From positions 62,001 to 126,000 of the forward strand of contig NZ_SLXN01000002.1 of assembly GCF_004345855.1 (NCBI RefSeq): a stretch of 64,000 bases of DNA, written 5' to 3'. The translations under genes and the position numbers were made by a program. This document shows, one piece after another, positions 25,674 to 34,736 of this stretch (positions are counted from its first letter, which is position 1; each line of letters opens with the position of its first letter). Below the pieces are notes generated by a model that saw only the letters and a list, made by a program, of their open reading frames with translations, was not told where the DNA came from and searched no databases. This DNA comes from Sphingomonas sp. BK235 (GTDB lineage: Bacteria > Pseudomonadota > Alphaproteobacteria > Sphingomonadales > Sphingomonadaceae).

Positions 25674-26723
25674 TCACTGTCGCGCGCCCGCCTGGAGCAG
25701 CTCGCGCGCGATCCGGCCCAGCGGCACCACCCGATCCGCCGCGCCGTGGGCGATCGCTTCCCTGGCCATGCCGAACACCACCGACGTCTCCTCGTCCTGC
25801 GCGATCGTGCGCGCGCCGGACCGGCGCAGGTCGAGCAGCCCGCGCGCGCCGTCGTCGCCCATCCCGGTCAGGAGGATGCCCACCGCATTAGCCCCGGCGG
25901 CGCGCGCGGCGGAGCGGAACAGCACGTCCACCGAGGGGCGGCGGCACGCCACCAATGGCCCGTCGCGCAGCTGGACGAAGTAGCGTGCGCCACGCCGCCC
26001 CAGCAGCGTGTGGCGCGTGCCGCCCGGCGCGATCAGCACGCGCCCGCGCGTCAGCTCGTCGCCGTCGCTCGCCTCGCGCACCTCCACCGCGGCGAGCGTG
26101 TCGAGCCGCCGCGCGAGCGCCCGCGTGATCGGCTCGGGCAGGTGCTGCACCACCACGGTCGCGGGCGCCCCGGCGGGCAGCGCGGCGATCACCTCGATCA
26201 GCGCCGCCGTGCCGCCGGTGGCGGCGCCGACGCACACCACTGGTCCGGCGGCATGCGACGGGGCCGGTATCGCCTCGGCGGGAAGCCGGCGCGGCGGCGC
26301 CTCCGTCGCGGGGCGGGGCAGCGGACGCGCGCGCGCCGCCCCCTTCACCGTCGCGCGGATGTGCGCGTGGCGCTCCTCCCGCTGCGCGATCGCGTCGACG
26401 CGCGGCAGCAGGATCACGTCGACCGCGCCCGCCTCCAGCGCCACGAACAGCGCCTCCGCTTTGTCCTCCAGCGCCGACGCGCACATCACCACTGGCAACG
26501 GACGCTGCGCCATCAGCTCGCGCAGGAAGGTGAGCCCCTGCCGCCGCGGCATCGCCGCCGCGAGCGTGATGACGTCGGGTGCCGCCTCGCGGATCAGGCG
26601 CGCGGCGACGAAGGGATCGGCGGCGACGGTCACCGCCATCGCGGGATCCGCGCGCAGGATCGACGACAAAACGTCGCGGGCGCTCGCGCTGTCGTCGATC
26701 ACCAGAACGCGGATCGGCGCCAT
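25674..26723 (-). CDS. CheB-like protein lacking phosphoacceptor Asp and catalytic Ser
   Basis: 349 residues with the full CheB architecture: receiver domain (1-110), linker, and methylesterase domain (160-349). The acidic pair D10-D11 (LVIDDSASAR) is present. The phosphoacceptor position in 'DVITLAAAMP' is Ala55 (normally Asp), and the conserved Lys of 'TKP' is Leu106 in 'VILLPR'. In the esterase domain the nucleophile motif reads 'CVGAATGGTAAL' with Ala168 in place of Ser; His194 (VVQHLPE) and Asp291 (TGMGDDGA) remain. The codons were checked: GCG at 26559-26561 and GCC at 26220-26222. By sequence it can be neither phosphorylated nor catalytic. It is probably a scaffold or regulator with the MCP-like partner downstream. 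Confidence 0.88.
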   Translation of the reverse strand: MAPIRVLVIDDSASARDVLSSILRADPAMAVTVAADPFVAARLIREAAPDVITLAAAMPRRQGLTFLRELMAQRPLPVVMCASALEDKAEALFVALEAGAVDVILLPRVDAIAQREERHAHIRATVKGAARARPLPRPATEAPPRRLPAEAIPAPSHAAGPVVCVGAATGGTAALIEVIAALPAGAPATVVVQHLPEPITRALARRLDTLAAVEVREASDGDELTRGRVLIAPGGTRHTLLGRRGARYFVQLRDGPLVACRRPSVDVLFRSAARAAGANAVGILLTGMGDDGARGLLDLRRSGARTIAQDEETSVVFGMAREAIAHGAADRVVPLGRIARELLQAGARQ

Positions 26724-27471
26724 CGCGTCACGCCCGCGCGACGACGACAGCCGCCGCGGGCGTCGATCGCAGGTCGCGCGGCGCGACGTCAGCGGGCAAG
26801 GAAGGACCCTCCGCGGCCGTAGCCACGGCAGCGATCATCGCGCCCTCGCGTGTGCCAGACGAAGCCGGTCGCGCGTGGCCGCGACGCGGAGCGAGCGCTT
26901 GCGCCGCGTCGGCGCGGCATCGCCGTCGGCGCGGCCGTCGCGCGACGCCGCGATGACGCACGGCATGGTCGGATCGTTATGGGGGCGCGCCATCGAAATC
27001 TCCACGGAGAGGGTCGGTCGGGCGACCGGCTCCCTCTATGATAGAGGGTGCCGGCGCGGATCGGCCGCGGTGACGCGCGTTCCTGATGGTGTCGGCGCGC
27101 ATGGGCATCGTGACGGGATGCGGATCGCCCGCGATGATCCGACAGGCTCAAGCCACGGCGCGTTCCTCTCGCCATGCCGCCGCGCGTCGGCGGGCCGCGT
27201 CGTGTGATGTCCCGGACCGTTGGCCCCGGCGTGCCCTGCGCGGCAGGACGACCGAGCGCGCTCGCCTCCATCCTAGCCGATCGCGACTCTCCGGCGGTGA
27301 CGGCGCGTCCGCCGCGCGGCCGCGCGCGTCGCTTCACTTTGACGGTAAGATGAGCACCTTAGCCTCGCCGAACCGCGGGGCGAGCGGCGCTCGGGCGCCA
27401 CTTTGAGTCAGACTCATTTTGGCGATGAGGCGGGCCGCACCTAGAATGAGGTATGTGTCCGGTGCCAGCGA
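26724..27471. other. Long intergenic region upstream of the CheB-like gene
   Basis: About 750 bases with no convincing gene. Open frames here are Arg/Pro-rich without motifs. It contains a perfect 8-bp palindrome with one central base, ccctctat-g-atagaggg (27032-27048), and TGAGTC-A-GACTCA (27404-27416). These could be operators or small RNA hairpins. The length is unusual for this otherwise compact window. Confidence 0.5.
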
Positions 27472-27666
27472 TCAGCCGTCGAGCCGCAGCGCTTCCTCGA
27501 CCAGAAGGACGGGCACGCCGTCGCGCACCGGATAGGCCAGCCGCGCCACGTCCGACACCAGCCGGCCGCTCGCCGCATCGTAGCGCAGCGGCGTGCGCGT
27601 GGCGGGGCACACCAGCCGCGCCAGCAGCCAATCGTCGAGCATCGGCGGGCGCGACGGGTCGCTCAT
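27472..27666 (-). CDS. Trm112-like small protein
   Basis: 64 residues, Trm112/UPF0434 family: '[17 protein letters not shown]' followed by '[18 protein letters not shown]'. Only one of the family's cysteines is present, so zinc binding is unlikely, as in many bacterial members. Family members act as partners of methyltransferases; the bacterial role is unclear. Its ATG overlaps the upstream stop (ATGA), so it is the third gene of the thioredoxin, Lon-N and Trm112 operon. Confidence 0.9.
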   Translation of the reverse strand: MSDPSRPPMLDDWLLARLVCPATRTPLRYDAASGRLVSDVARLAYPVRDGVPVLLVEEALRLDG

Positions 27667-28286
27667 TGCAGCGTCACGCGGTCTTCGCCGTCGTGGCGTC
27701 CGAAGAATTGCATCAACTGGACCAGCAGCTCGGCACGGTCGGCGATGCCCGCGGCCTCGAGCAGCGCCTGTTTGGCCGCGACGTCGAACGGCGCGATCTG
27801 CGCGATCCCGTTGACCAGGCTGGTGTCGTCCAGCCGTCCCACCGCCTTCCAGTCGACCGCATAGCCCTGCGCCTCGGCGAAGCGGCGCGCCTCCAGCTCG
27901 AGCGAGGCGCGCGCGCCCAGCGACAGCGTCTCATCCGCGTCGGTGTCGATCAGCTCGGCCTCGACCTGGCGGAAGGGGGTCGCCACCTCGATCTCGCGCA
28001 GCACGCGGAACAGCGACACGCCCTGGAGGATCAGATTGTAGCGCCCGTCGTCCAGCGCCTCCACCTCGGCGATGCGGCCGACGCAGCCGACCGCGAACAG
28101 GTCGGGGACGGCATTGTCCTCGCTGTCGGGACGCGGCTGGATCATCGCGATGCGGCGGTCGCGCGCCATCGCGTCGGACACCATCGCGCGGTAACGCGGC
28201 TCGAAGATATGCAGCGGCAGATGCAGCTGCGGGAACAGCAGGGCGCCCGGCAGCGGGAAGATCGAGAGCCGCGTCCGCTCGCTCAT
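27663..28286 (-). CDS. Lon N-terminal substrate-binding-domain protein
   Basis: 207 residues forming only the PUA-like LON N domain, without ATPase or protease. Signatures are '[20 protein letters not shown]', '[10 protein letters not shown]', '[19 protein letters not shown]' and '[10 protein letters not shown]'. Stand-alone forms are common in alphaproteobacteria and probably bind unfolded proteins. It overlaps the genes on both sides by four bases. Confidence 0.93.
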   Translation of the reverse strand: MSERTRLSIFPLPGALLFPQLHLPLHIFEPRYRAMVSDAMARDRRIAMIQPRPDSEDNAVPDLFAVGCVGRIAEVEALDDGRYNLILQGVSLFRVLREIEVATPFRQVEAELIDTDADETLSLGARASLELEARRFAEAQGYAVDWKAVGRLDDTSLVNGIAQIAPFDVAAKQALLEAAGIADRAELLVQLMQFFGRHDGEDRVTLQ

Positions 28287-29194
28287 CCGAACAACGTCGC
28301 GGACAATTTGCGCCGCTGTGCCGATACCCAGGGGTCTTCGAGCCCGACCACCTCAAACAGCTTGAGGAGCTGCTGGCGCGCCGCGCCGTCGTTCCAGTCG
28401 CGTTCGCGCGCGACGATCGCGAGGAAGCCCTGCGCCGCGGCATCACGGTCCCCCGCCGCCATGCGCGCGTTGGCGAGATCGTAGCGCGCCTGCAGGTCGT
28501 CCGGGTCCGCCGCCACCGCCGCCTCGAGCGGGGCGAGGTCGTCGATCGCGGGGGCGGAGCGCGCCAGGGCGAGCGCCGAGCGCGCGCGCGCGACATCGGG
28601 CTGCGCCGCCACGTCCTCTGGCAGCGCGGCGATCGCGGCATCGGCCTCGTCGACCTGCCCCGCCGCGACCAGCGCGCGGATGCGGCCCGAGAGCACCGCG
28701 GGATGATCCGGCGCCATATCGGCGAGCTGGTCGAAGATCGACAGCGCGCGCGCGGCGTCGCCCTCGGCGAGCACCTGCTCCCCCATCGCGATCAGCGGCT
28801 CGAGCTCGGCCTCGGCCGCCTGCGCCTCGCCCGCGATCGGCAGCTGGCGCAGCAACTGGTCGAGGATCGTGCGCAGCTGCGACTCGGTGCGCGCGCTCGT
28901 CAGATCGGCGACGAGCTGGCCCTGGAACATCGCATAGACCGTCGGGATCGAGCGGATCTGGAACTGCGCCGCGACGAACTGATCCTTGTCGGTGTCGACC
29001 TTGACCAGCACCACGCCCTTGTCGGCATAGTCGGCCGCCACCTTCTCCAGGACGGGGGCGAGCGCCTTGCACGGGCCGCACCATTCGGCCCAGAAATCGA
29101 TGATGACGAGGCTGGTCATCGACGGCTCGACGACCTCCGACCGGAAGCGCTGGACGGCTTCCTTCTCTGCCGGTGACATTCCTAGCGTGGCCAA
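28283..29194 (-). CDS. Thioredoxin-fold protein with TPR-like tail (YbbN/CnoX type)
   Basis: 303 residues. The N-terminal thioredoxin domain has the active site 'EWCGPCKA' (Cys39, Cys42) and 'FQIRSIPTVYAMFQG'. The remaining 180 residues are tetratricopeptide-like helices ('LAEGDAARALSIFDQLADM', 'ARYDLANARMAAGDRDAA'). This equals the CnoX/YbbN chaperone-redoxin layout, which protects and hands clients to chaperonin. TTG 29194 is preferred as start because AGGAG lies seven bases before it; the internal ATG 29179 has AGGA only one base away. Confidence 0.9.
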   Translation of the reverse strand: MATLGMSPAEKEAVQRFRSEVVEPSMTSLVIIDFWAEWCGPCKALAPVLEKVAADYADKGVVLVKVDTDKDQFVAAQFQIRSIPTVYAMFQGQLVADLTSARTESQLRTILDQLLRQLPIAGEAQAAEAELEPLIAMGEQVLAEGDAARALSIFDQLADMAPDHPAVLSGRIRALVAAGQVDEADAAIAALPEDVAAQPDVARARSALALARSAPAIDDLAPLEAAVAADPDDLQARYDLANARMAAGDRDAAAQGFLAIVARERDWNDGAARQQLLKLFEVVGLEDPWVSAQRRKLSATLFG

Positions 29195-29305
29195 AGCGGC
29201 GCTCCTGCGATTGTGGGCGCCCTTATGTGGGAAGGCGGCGGGGGATACAAACCCCCCGCGCCCGAGTGTGGCGGGCGCCGCGCCGCGCGCGCGGCACCCG
29301 CAGGC

Positions 29306-30157
29306 TCAGAAGGCCGCGGTAAGCGAGACCACCAGCTTGCTCCCCGCGATCGAGCCCGTGCCGTCCTGCCCGCGGCTGAAGCTCGGCTGGAGATAGGCCG
29401 CCTCGCGCATCGTGATGTCGGTGTCGACATAGGCGACGCCGAGCGTCAGCGGCGTGCTCGGCACGGCGTAATCGACGCCCAGCATCCAGTCGACATATTC
29501 GCCCGTCGGCGCGACGCTGGTGGCGAACGGCCCGAGCCCGCTGTTGCCCTTGGACGCGCCGATATGCGCCTTGGCGGTCAGCCCGGTGTCCGGGATCGCC
29601 GCGGCGATGTCGCCCCAGACGTAGAGATTGTCGTTCTTGTCGCCGGGCCGGTCATAGACGCCGTTCGCCGCCGAGGTGCCGTTGAGATACCAATTGCCGA
29701 GCGCCTCCTGCTTGGGCGCATAAGCGACGCCGGCGGTCAGCGACGCGGGGCCGAGCGTACCCGACAGCTTCACGTAGGGCTCGATGAAGTCGGTGTTGTT
29801 GAAGCCGCCCGGGTACATGTACCAGGTCGCGCCGATGTCGAGCGTGCCGTCGCCGACCGGGAACTTATACCCCGCGATCAGATCGAGCTCCATGTTGGCG
29901 CCGCCGAACGTACCCCAGCCGGCGAGGTTCGATCCCCAGGTGCCGATATAGAGACCGCTCTCGTGCGCGATGGTGAGGCCGCCCTGCACCGCCAGATTCT
30001 CGTCCGACTGCGACACGCCGCGGAAGCGATAGTCGCTGACCAGCCCGACGGAGCCGGAGACGGTGATGGGCTTGGGCGGATCGGTGTCCTGCGCGGCGGC
30101 GGGAACGGCGAGGCCGGCGGCGAGCAGCACGGCGGCGAGACGAAGCGTGTAGTTCAT
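29306..30157 (-). CDS. TorF-family putative porin
   Basis: A 283-residue outer-membrane protein with a signal peptide (LRLAAVLLAAGLAVPAAAQ). The diagnostic opening is 'VSGSVGLVSDYRFRGVSQSD'. Alternating beta-strands follow, and it ends in 'LVVSLTAAF' with the barrel-terminal Phe. The family has uncharacterised substrates. A GC hairpin without T-tract (29238-29259) lies after the stop. Upstream (30158-30325) there is a TTGACA hexamer at 30301-30306 on the minus strand, but no well-spaced -10 element. Confidence 0.88.
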   Translation of the reverse strand: MNYTLRLAAVLLAAGLAVPAAAQDTDPPKPITVSGSVGLVSDYRFRGVSQSDENLAVQGGLTIAHESGLYIGTWGSNLAGWGTFGGANMELDLIAGYKFPVGDGTLDIGATWYMYPGGFNNTDFIEPYVKLSGTLGPASLTAGVAYAPKQEALGNWYLNGTSAANGVYDRPGDKNDNLYVWGDIAAAIPDTGLTAKAHIGASKGNSGLGPFATSVAPTGEYVDWMLGVDYAVPSTPLTLGVAYVDTDITMREAAYLQPSFSRGQDGTGSIAGSKLVVSLTAAF

Positions 30158-30325
30158 GGAACCTCCCTTGTGGCAGAGGCTCCTCCTGCTCGTGACCCGG
30201 GCGTGCTCTCCCCCGCGCCCCGCGAAAGGCGACGGGAGGGCAGCCGCTAAGCCACCCTCCCGAGGTATTCGGACCGTGTTGCCCGATTATTTCCGCTTCG
30301 TGTCAAAAGGTTTTGCTGCACTCGC

Positions 30326-31888
30326 TCAGTGGCGATGGTCCGCCAGTGTGGCGATCCTGCCACGTGCGCCGGTGATCTCGACCTTGGCACCGGTCGCGCG
30401 GCGGCGCTGGAACCAGTCGCGCAGCATCTCGGCGCTGGTATGGTCCACCGCGTCGAGTCGCGACGCGTCGATCCGCACGTCGGTGCCCGCGGGGACACGG
30501 TCGAGTGTCTCCGACAGCTTGGGCAAGGTGACGAAGGTGGCGGTGCCGTCGAGCGTGATCGCGTGCGAGTCGCCGTCGCTCGCCTCGAACACCTTGAGGC
30601 GCAGGCGGCGCAAGTGCGGCACCAGCTCGAGCATCGTCAGCCCGATGCCGACCAGCACGCCGGTGAGCAGATCGGTCGCCACCACCGTCGCCAGCGTCGC
30701 CGCCCAGATCAGCACCGGCAGCACGCCATAATCGCGGAACAGGTGCGTGGCGTGCTTGACGCTGACCAGCCGCACCCCGGTGACCACCAGGATCGCGCCG
30801 AGCGCGGCCATCGGGATCGCGGTCAGCACGAAGGGCAGCGCCGCGACGAAGCCGAGGATCCACACGCCGTGCAGCATCGACGACAGCCGCGTCGCCGCCT
30901 GCGCCTGGACGTTGGCCGAGCTGCGCACGATCACGCCCGTCATCGGCAGCGCGCCGGCGAGGCCGCACAGCAGGTTGCCGACGCCCTGCGCGCGCAGCTC
31001 CTTGTTGTAATCGGTGCGGACGCCGTCGTGCATCTTGTCCACCGCGGCGGCGGAGAGCAGGGTCTCGGCCGAGGCGATGAAGGCGATCGCCACGCCCGCC
31101 GCGAGGATCGACGGGTTGAGCCAGGTCGCCAGCGCGGAGGTGCTGGGCGGTGCGATGGCGCCGAAGATCGAATCGGGCACCTGCACGCGCGCCACCTCGA
31201 CCCCGAGCGTCAGCGACAGCAGCGTGCCCACCACCACGCCCACCAGCGCGCCCGGCAGCAGCCGCATCGCTTTCGGGCGGAATTTCTCCCAACCGAGCAT
31301 CGCCAGGATCGTCGCCACGCCGATCGCGAAGGCGAATTCGGTCGCCCGAAGGTTGCTCGACAGGCCGAACAGCCGGCCGGGCGCCGCGGCGAGGTTCTGC
31401 AGCCCGCTGGGCAGCGGGCGGTGATCGAACAGCACGTGGAACTGGCCGACGACGATCAGCACGCCGATGCCGGCGAGCATGCCGTGCACCACCGCCGGCG
31501 AGATCGCCTTGAACCACCCGCCGAGGCGGAACACGCCCGCGGCGAACTGGACGAGCCCGGCGAGGATCAGGATCGGGCCGAGCGCGCCGATGCCCTGGTC
31601 GCGCACCAGCTCGTAGACGATCACCGCCAGCCCCGCGGCGGGGCCGCTGACCTGGAGCGGCGAGCCCGCGATCGCGCCGACGACGATGCCGCCGATGATG
31701 CCGGTGATGAGGCCCTTCTCCGCGGGCACGCCCGAGGCGATCGCGATCCCCATGCACAACGGCATGGCGACGAGAAAGACGACGATCGAGGCGGTGAGAT
31801 CGCGGCCGAGGAAGCGGAGCGACGGCACCGAGACACCCGGGCGGGCGACCGCCGCGGCCTGCGTCGTGGGATGAGTGACGCTGACCAT
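30326..31888 (-). CDS. SulP-family anion transporter with STAS domain
   Basis: 520 residues: a dozen hydrophobic helices followed by a C-terminal STAS domain. Signatures are 'FLVAMPLCMGIAIASG', 'GIIGGIVVGAIAGSPLQVSG' and 'IASAETLLSAAAVDKMHDG'. The STAS part includes 'DASRLDAVDHTSAEMLRDW'. Members move sulfate, bicarbonate or C4-dicarboxylates. The 'HDGVRTDYNKEL' region resembles bicarbonate/sulfate SulP members, but no carbonic anhydrase is adjacent. ATG 31888 is used; the in-frame extension upstream is Arg-rich and unsupported. Confidence 0.92.
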   Translation of the reverse strand: MVSVTHPTTQAAAVARPGVSVPSLRFLGRDLTASIVVFLVAMPLCMGIAIASGVPAEKGLITGIIGGIVVGAIAGSPLQVSGPAAGLAVIVYELVRDQGIGALGPILILAGLVQFAAGVFRLGGWFKAISPAVVHGMLAGIGVLIVVGQFHVLFDHRPLPSGLQNLAAAPGRLFGLSSNLRATEFAFAIGVATILAMLGWEKFRPKAMRLLPGALVGVVVGTLLSLTLGVEVARVQVPDSIFGAIAPPSTSALATWLNPSILAAGVAIAFIASAETLLSAAAVDKMHDGVRTDYNKELRAQGVGNLLCGLAGALPMTGVIVRSSANVQAQAATRLSSMLHGVWILGFVAALPFVLTAIPMAALGAILVVTGVRLVSVKHATHLFRDYGVLPVLIWAATLATVVATDLLTGVLVGIGLTMLELVPHLRRLRLKVFEASDGDSHAITLDGTATFVTLPKLSETLDRVPAGTDVRIDASRLDAVDHTSAEMLRDWFQRRRATGAKVEITGARGRIATLADHRH

Positions 31889-32153
31889 CACGCGATCCCG
31901 CCGCGCGCGACCGTCCGGTCGCCTCGAGGGAGATCGCGCGACCGCGGCAAGCGCGGCTCCGCGAGACTGAACACGCGTCCGACGGCCTGGTTCACGGCGA
32001 CGACCTCCCGATGAGTAATCGTCCAGGTAGTAGCGCCGCGCGATGTCCACTGTTCGGCCACGACGTGTCGTTGTGTTGCTCGCCGCGCGCGGGTGGGCCG
32101 AGAAGCAACGACACCTTGCGGAGGCGCGCCCTCCATCGAAGTGCCGCGTCCCC

Positions 32154-33467
32154 TCACCGTCGCGGCAGGACGATCTCCGCGCGCAACCCGCCCTCGGGAC
32201 GGTTCGACAGCGTCAGCGTCCCGCCCTCGGCGGCGACCGCGAGCTGGACGATCGGCAGGCCCAGCCCGAAGCCCACCGTGTCGCGCCCGCGCGCGGGGTC
32301 GAGCCGCACGAACGGTTCGAGCACGCGGTCGAGCTCGTCGTCGGGGATGCCCGGCCCGTCGTCCTCCACCCGGATCGTCAGCGCGCCGTCGGGCGGCAGC
32401 AGCGTCAGCGTCGCGCGCTCGCCGTAGTGGAGCGCGTTCTCGACCAGGTTGACCAATGCGCGCTTGAAGCCGAGCCGCCGCACGCTCCACTCGCAATGGT
32501 CCGGCCCTTCGTAGCGCGCGTCGGCGCCGCGATCCTGCGCGTCGTCGATGATCGTCGCGCACATCACCGCCAGATCCACCGCGCCCGGCGGCTCGGGCTC
32601 GGCCTCGCCGCCGAGGAAGGCGAGCAGCGAGGTGATCATCGCCTCCATCTCGGTGACATCGTGCGCGATCGCCTCGCGCGTCTCGGAGCGCGGCAGCGAC
32701 TCGGTGCGCAGGTGCAGCCGCGCCAGCGGCGTGCGCAGGTCGTGCCCCACCGCGGCGAGCGCCTGCGTGCGCCCCGCGATCAGCGCCTGGATACGGTCCT
32801 GCATGCGGTTGAACGCGCCGATCACGCGGCGCACCTCGCCCGGCCCGTCCTCCTCCACCGGCACGACGTCGCCGTGGCCGACGCGCTCGGCCGCGGCGGC
32901 GAGCCGGCGCAGCGGCAGCAGCACGCGGCGCAGCAGGATCCCGCCCAGCACCATCAGCGCGATCGCCGGCACCATCGCCAGCGCGATCCGCTCGAACGCG
33001 AGGTTGATCGTCGCGACCGGCTCGAGCGTGCGGAAATACAGCCAGCTGCCGTCGTCGAGCCGCAAGCCGCCGGTCACCACCGAGCGCCGCCCCGGGGTCT
33101 GCACGCGCAGCCGGAGGTCGGTCGCGGCGAGCGAGGGCTCCCACTCGATCACCTGCCGCTGCATCTCGTCGAGCGCGGGCGCGATCGGGGGCGGCGGGGG
33201 CAGCGCCTCGCTCCAGCGCAGCGCGTAGCGCTCGGTGGTGAGTTCCGCGGCCATGCGCTCGCGCTGCGCCGCGGGGCGTTCGGCGAGCAGGCGGCGGCTG
33301 ATGACGAGATGCTCGGCGAGCCGGTTGGCCTCGTCGTCGCGCACCGCGAAGCGGCTGGCGCGCTCGTACAGCAGGGTGCTGGCGCCGAACTCGATCACCA
33401 GCGTCAGCAGCAGGATCGCCACCACCTGGCCGAGCAGGCCGAACGCGGGGCGGCGCAGGAAGCGCAT
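32154..33467 (-). CDS. Sensor histidine kinase (EnvZ/OmpR-pair type)
   Basis: 437 residues: a first transmembrane helix (about 11-30), a periplasmic loop of some 125 residues with a Pro-rich stretch, a second helix (IALAMVPAIALMVLGGILL), HAMP (RRLAAAAERVGHGDVVPV), HisKA with 'AVGHDLRTPLARLHLR', the N box 'VNLVENALHYG', G1 'VEDDGPGIPDDE' and G2 'GFGLGLPIVQ'. All catalytic boxes are intact. It follows its response regulator by 11 bases. The stimulus is unknown; the downstream SulP gene lies 265 bases away and may or may not be a target. Confidence 0.95.
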   Translation of the reverse strand: MRFLRRPAFGLLGQVVAILLLTLVIEFGASTLLYERASRFAVRDDEANRLAEHLVISRRLLAERPAAQRERMAAELTTERYALRWSEALPPPPPIAPALDEMQRQVIEWEPSLAATDLRLRVQTPGRRSVVTGGLRLDDGSWLYFRTLEPVATINLAFERIALAMVPAIALMVLGGILLRRVLLPLRRLAAAAERVGHGDVVPVEEDGPGEVRRVIGAFNRMQDRIQALIAGRTQALAAVGHDLRTPLARLHLRTESLPRSETREAIAHDVTEMEAMITSLLAFLGGEAEPEPPGAVDLAVMCATIIDDAQDRGADARYEGPDHCEWSVRRLGFKRALVNLVENALHYGERATLTLLPPDGALTIRVEDDGPGIPDDELDRVLEPFVRLDPARGRDTVGFGLGLPIVQLAVAAEGGTLTLSNRPEGGLRAEIVLPRR

Positions 33468-33478
33468 CCGCGGCGGCG

Positions 33479-34189
33479 TCAGCCGCGCTCGACCGGGGCG
33501 TTGAGCATATAGCCGACCCCGCGCACCGTCACGATCGGCGCAGGGGCCCCAGCGCTGCCGAGCTTGCGGCGCAGCCGGCTGATCAGCACGTCGATCGAGC
33601 GGTCCGAACTGTCGCCCAGCCGTGTCCGGCTGAGCTCGATCAGCCGCTCGCGCGCGATCACGCGCTGCGCATGGTCCGCCAGCACGACGAGCAGGTCGAA
33701 CTCGGCGCCGGTGAGGTCGACGATCGCGCCGCTGGGGGAGCTGAGCTCGCGCCGCGGCAGGTTGATCGTCCAGCCGTCGAAGGTCAGCATGCCCTGGTCG
33801 CCCGCGCCGGCGCGGCGGTCGAGCGCGGGGCGGCGCAGCACCGCGCGCACCCGCGCCACCAGCTCGCGCGTGCCGAACGGCTTGGCGATATAATCGTCCG
33901 CGCCCAGTTCGAGCCCGACGACGCGGTCGGTCTCGCTCGCGCGCGCCGACATGAAGATGATCGGCACGTCGCTCTTCTGGCGCAGCGAGCGGCACAGGTC
34001 GATCCCGCTGGTGCCGGGCAGCATGATATCGAGCAGCACGAGGTCGACCGGCCCCGAATCGAGCGCGAGCCACATCTCGGGCGCGGCGGAGGCGGGGCGC
34101 ACCGCGAAGCCATTCTCCTGCAGCGCGCGCGCGGTGAGCATGCGGAGCGAGGGATCATCCTCGACGAGCAGGATCGTTGGAGCGGTCAT
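33479..34189 (-). CDS. OmpR-family response regulator
   Basis: 236 residues. The receiver domain has 'LLVEDDPSLR', phosphoacceptor Asp in 'VDLVLLDIMLPG', 'FMSARASETD' and the Lys in 'DYIAKPF'. The winged-helix DNA-binding domain includes 'LTGAEFDLLVVLADHAQRV' and 'IDVLISRLRRKLG...TVRGVGYML'. Intact by all key residues. It forms a two-gene operon with the downstream kinase. Upstream 34190-34349 leads to the tRNA-Gly gene. Confidence 0.96.
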   Translation of the reverse strand: MTAPTILLVEDDPSLRMLTARALQENGFAVRPASAAPEMWLALDSGPVDLVLLDIMLPGTSGIDLCRSLRQKSDVPIIFMSARASETDRVVGLELGADDYIAKPFGTRELVARVRAVLRRPALDRRAGAGDQGMLTFDGWTINLPRRELSSPSGAIVDLTGAEFDLLVVLADHAQRVIARERLIELSRTRLGDSSDRSIDVLISRLRRKLGSAGAPAPIVTVRGVGYMLNAPVERG

Positions 34190-34349
34190 GCCAGCGGGAC
34201 GTAAGGTCAGGGCTGATCGGGGTCAATTCGCACGTGCGGGAGAAAAATGCGCTTCCGTGTAAAAAGCTGTTGCCGGGCGTCGGGGCCGCTGCTAGTGGCC
34301 GCGCCTCACCCAGCCGGTCCTGACGAACAGGGGCGGCACAGGCGCCAGA

Positions 34350-34424
34350 GCGGGCGTAGCTCAGGGGTAGAGCACAACCTTGCCAAGGTTGGGGTCGAGG
34401 GTTCGAATCCCTTCGCCCGCTCCA
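34350..34424 (+). tRNA. tRNA-Gly (anticodon GCC)
   Basis: 75 bases including an encoded CCA. The acceptor stem GCGGGCG pairs with CGCCCGC. The D arm is GCTCAGGGGTAGAGC, the anticodon stem CAACC/GGTTG encloses loop TTGCCAA with anticodon GCC, and the T arm contains GGTTCGAATCC. It marks the left edge of the accessory segment. Confidence 0.97.
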
Positions 34425-34736
34425 GTCTTTCCGAACATTGTGGTGCGATGACGGCGGTCCTTCTGGGCCGTTTTCCTGCGTTCCCGCCCCGCCCTGATCG
34501 CGGGGAAGCATGGGGGGAGCAGCAGACGAGCCGTCATACTGCTCTCGGTGGATCGCTATCCGGGTGTCGCGATCGACATCAGTCTCACCGATCGATCGTG
34601 TCAGAGCGATGCAGCCGTTGAAGAAATGGACAAGCCCCATCCAGATGGGAATGGGAGAGAGACGGCGTGGCCGTTCTCGGCATCGATCGACAGATGAAAA
34701 AGGCGGATCGTTTACAAGACCGATGTTTGGGAAGTT
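34425..34736. other. Intergenic, no gene recognised
   Basis: This 312-base stretch after the tRNA-Gly shows frames without motifs on both strands and less extreme GC than flanking genes. I found no repeat of the tRNA 3' end and no integrase remnant. Confidence 0.5.

Noticed and set aside
26789-27337. Minus-strand open frame upstream of the CheB-like gene
   Set aside because: Extreme Arg/Pro content, no ribosome site, no motif; treated as non-coding.
29238-29259. GC hairpin between the TorF gene and the thioredoxin gene as a terminator
   Set aside because: No T-tract follows on the relevant strand, so it was not listed as a feature.
34350-34424. tRNA-Gly as an active integration site
   Set aside because: No second copy of its 3' end and no integrase were found downstream, so only adjacency is claimed.
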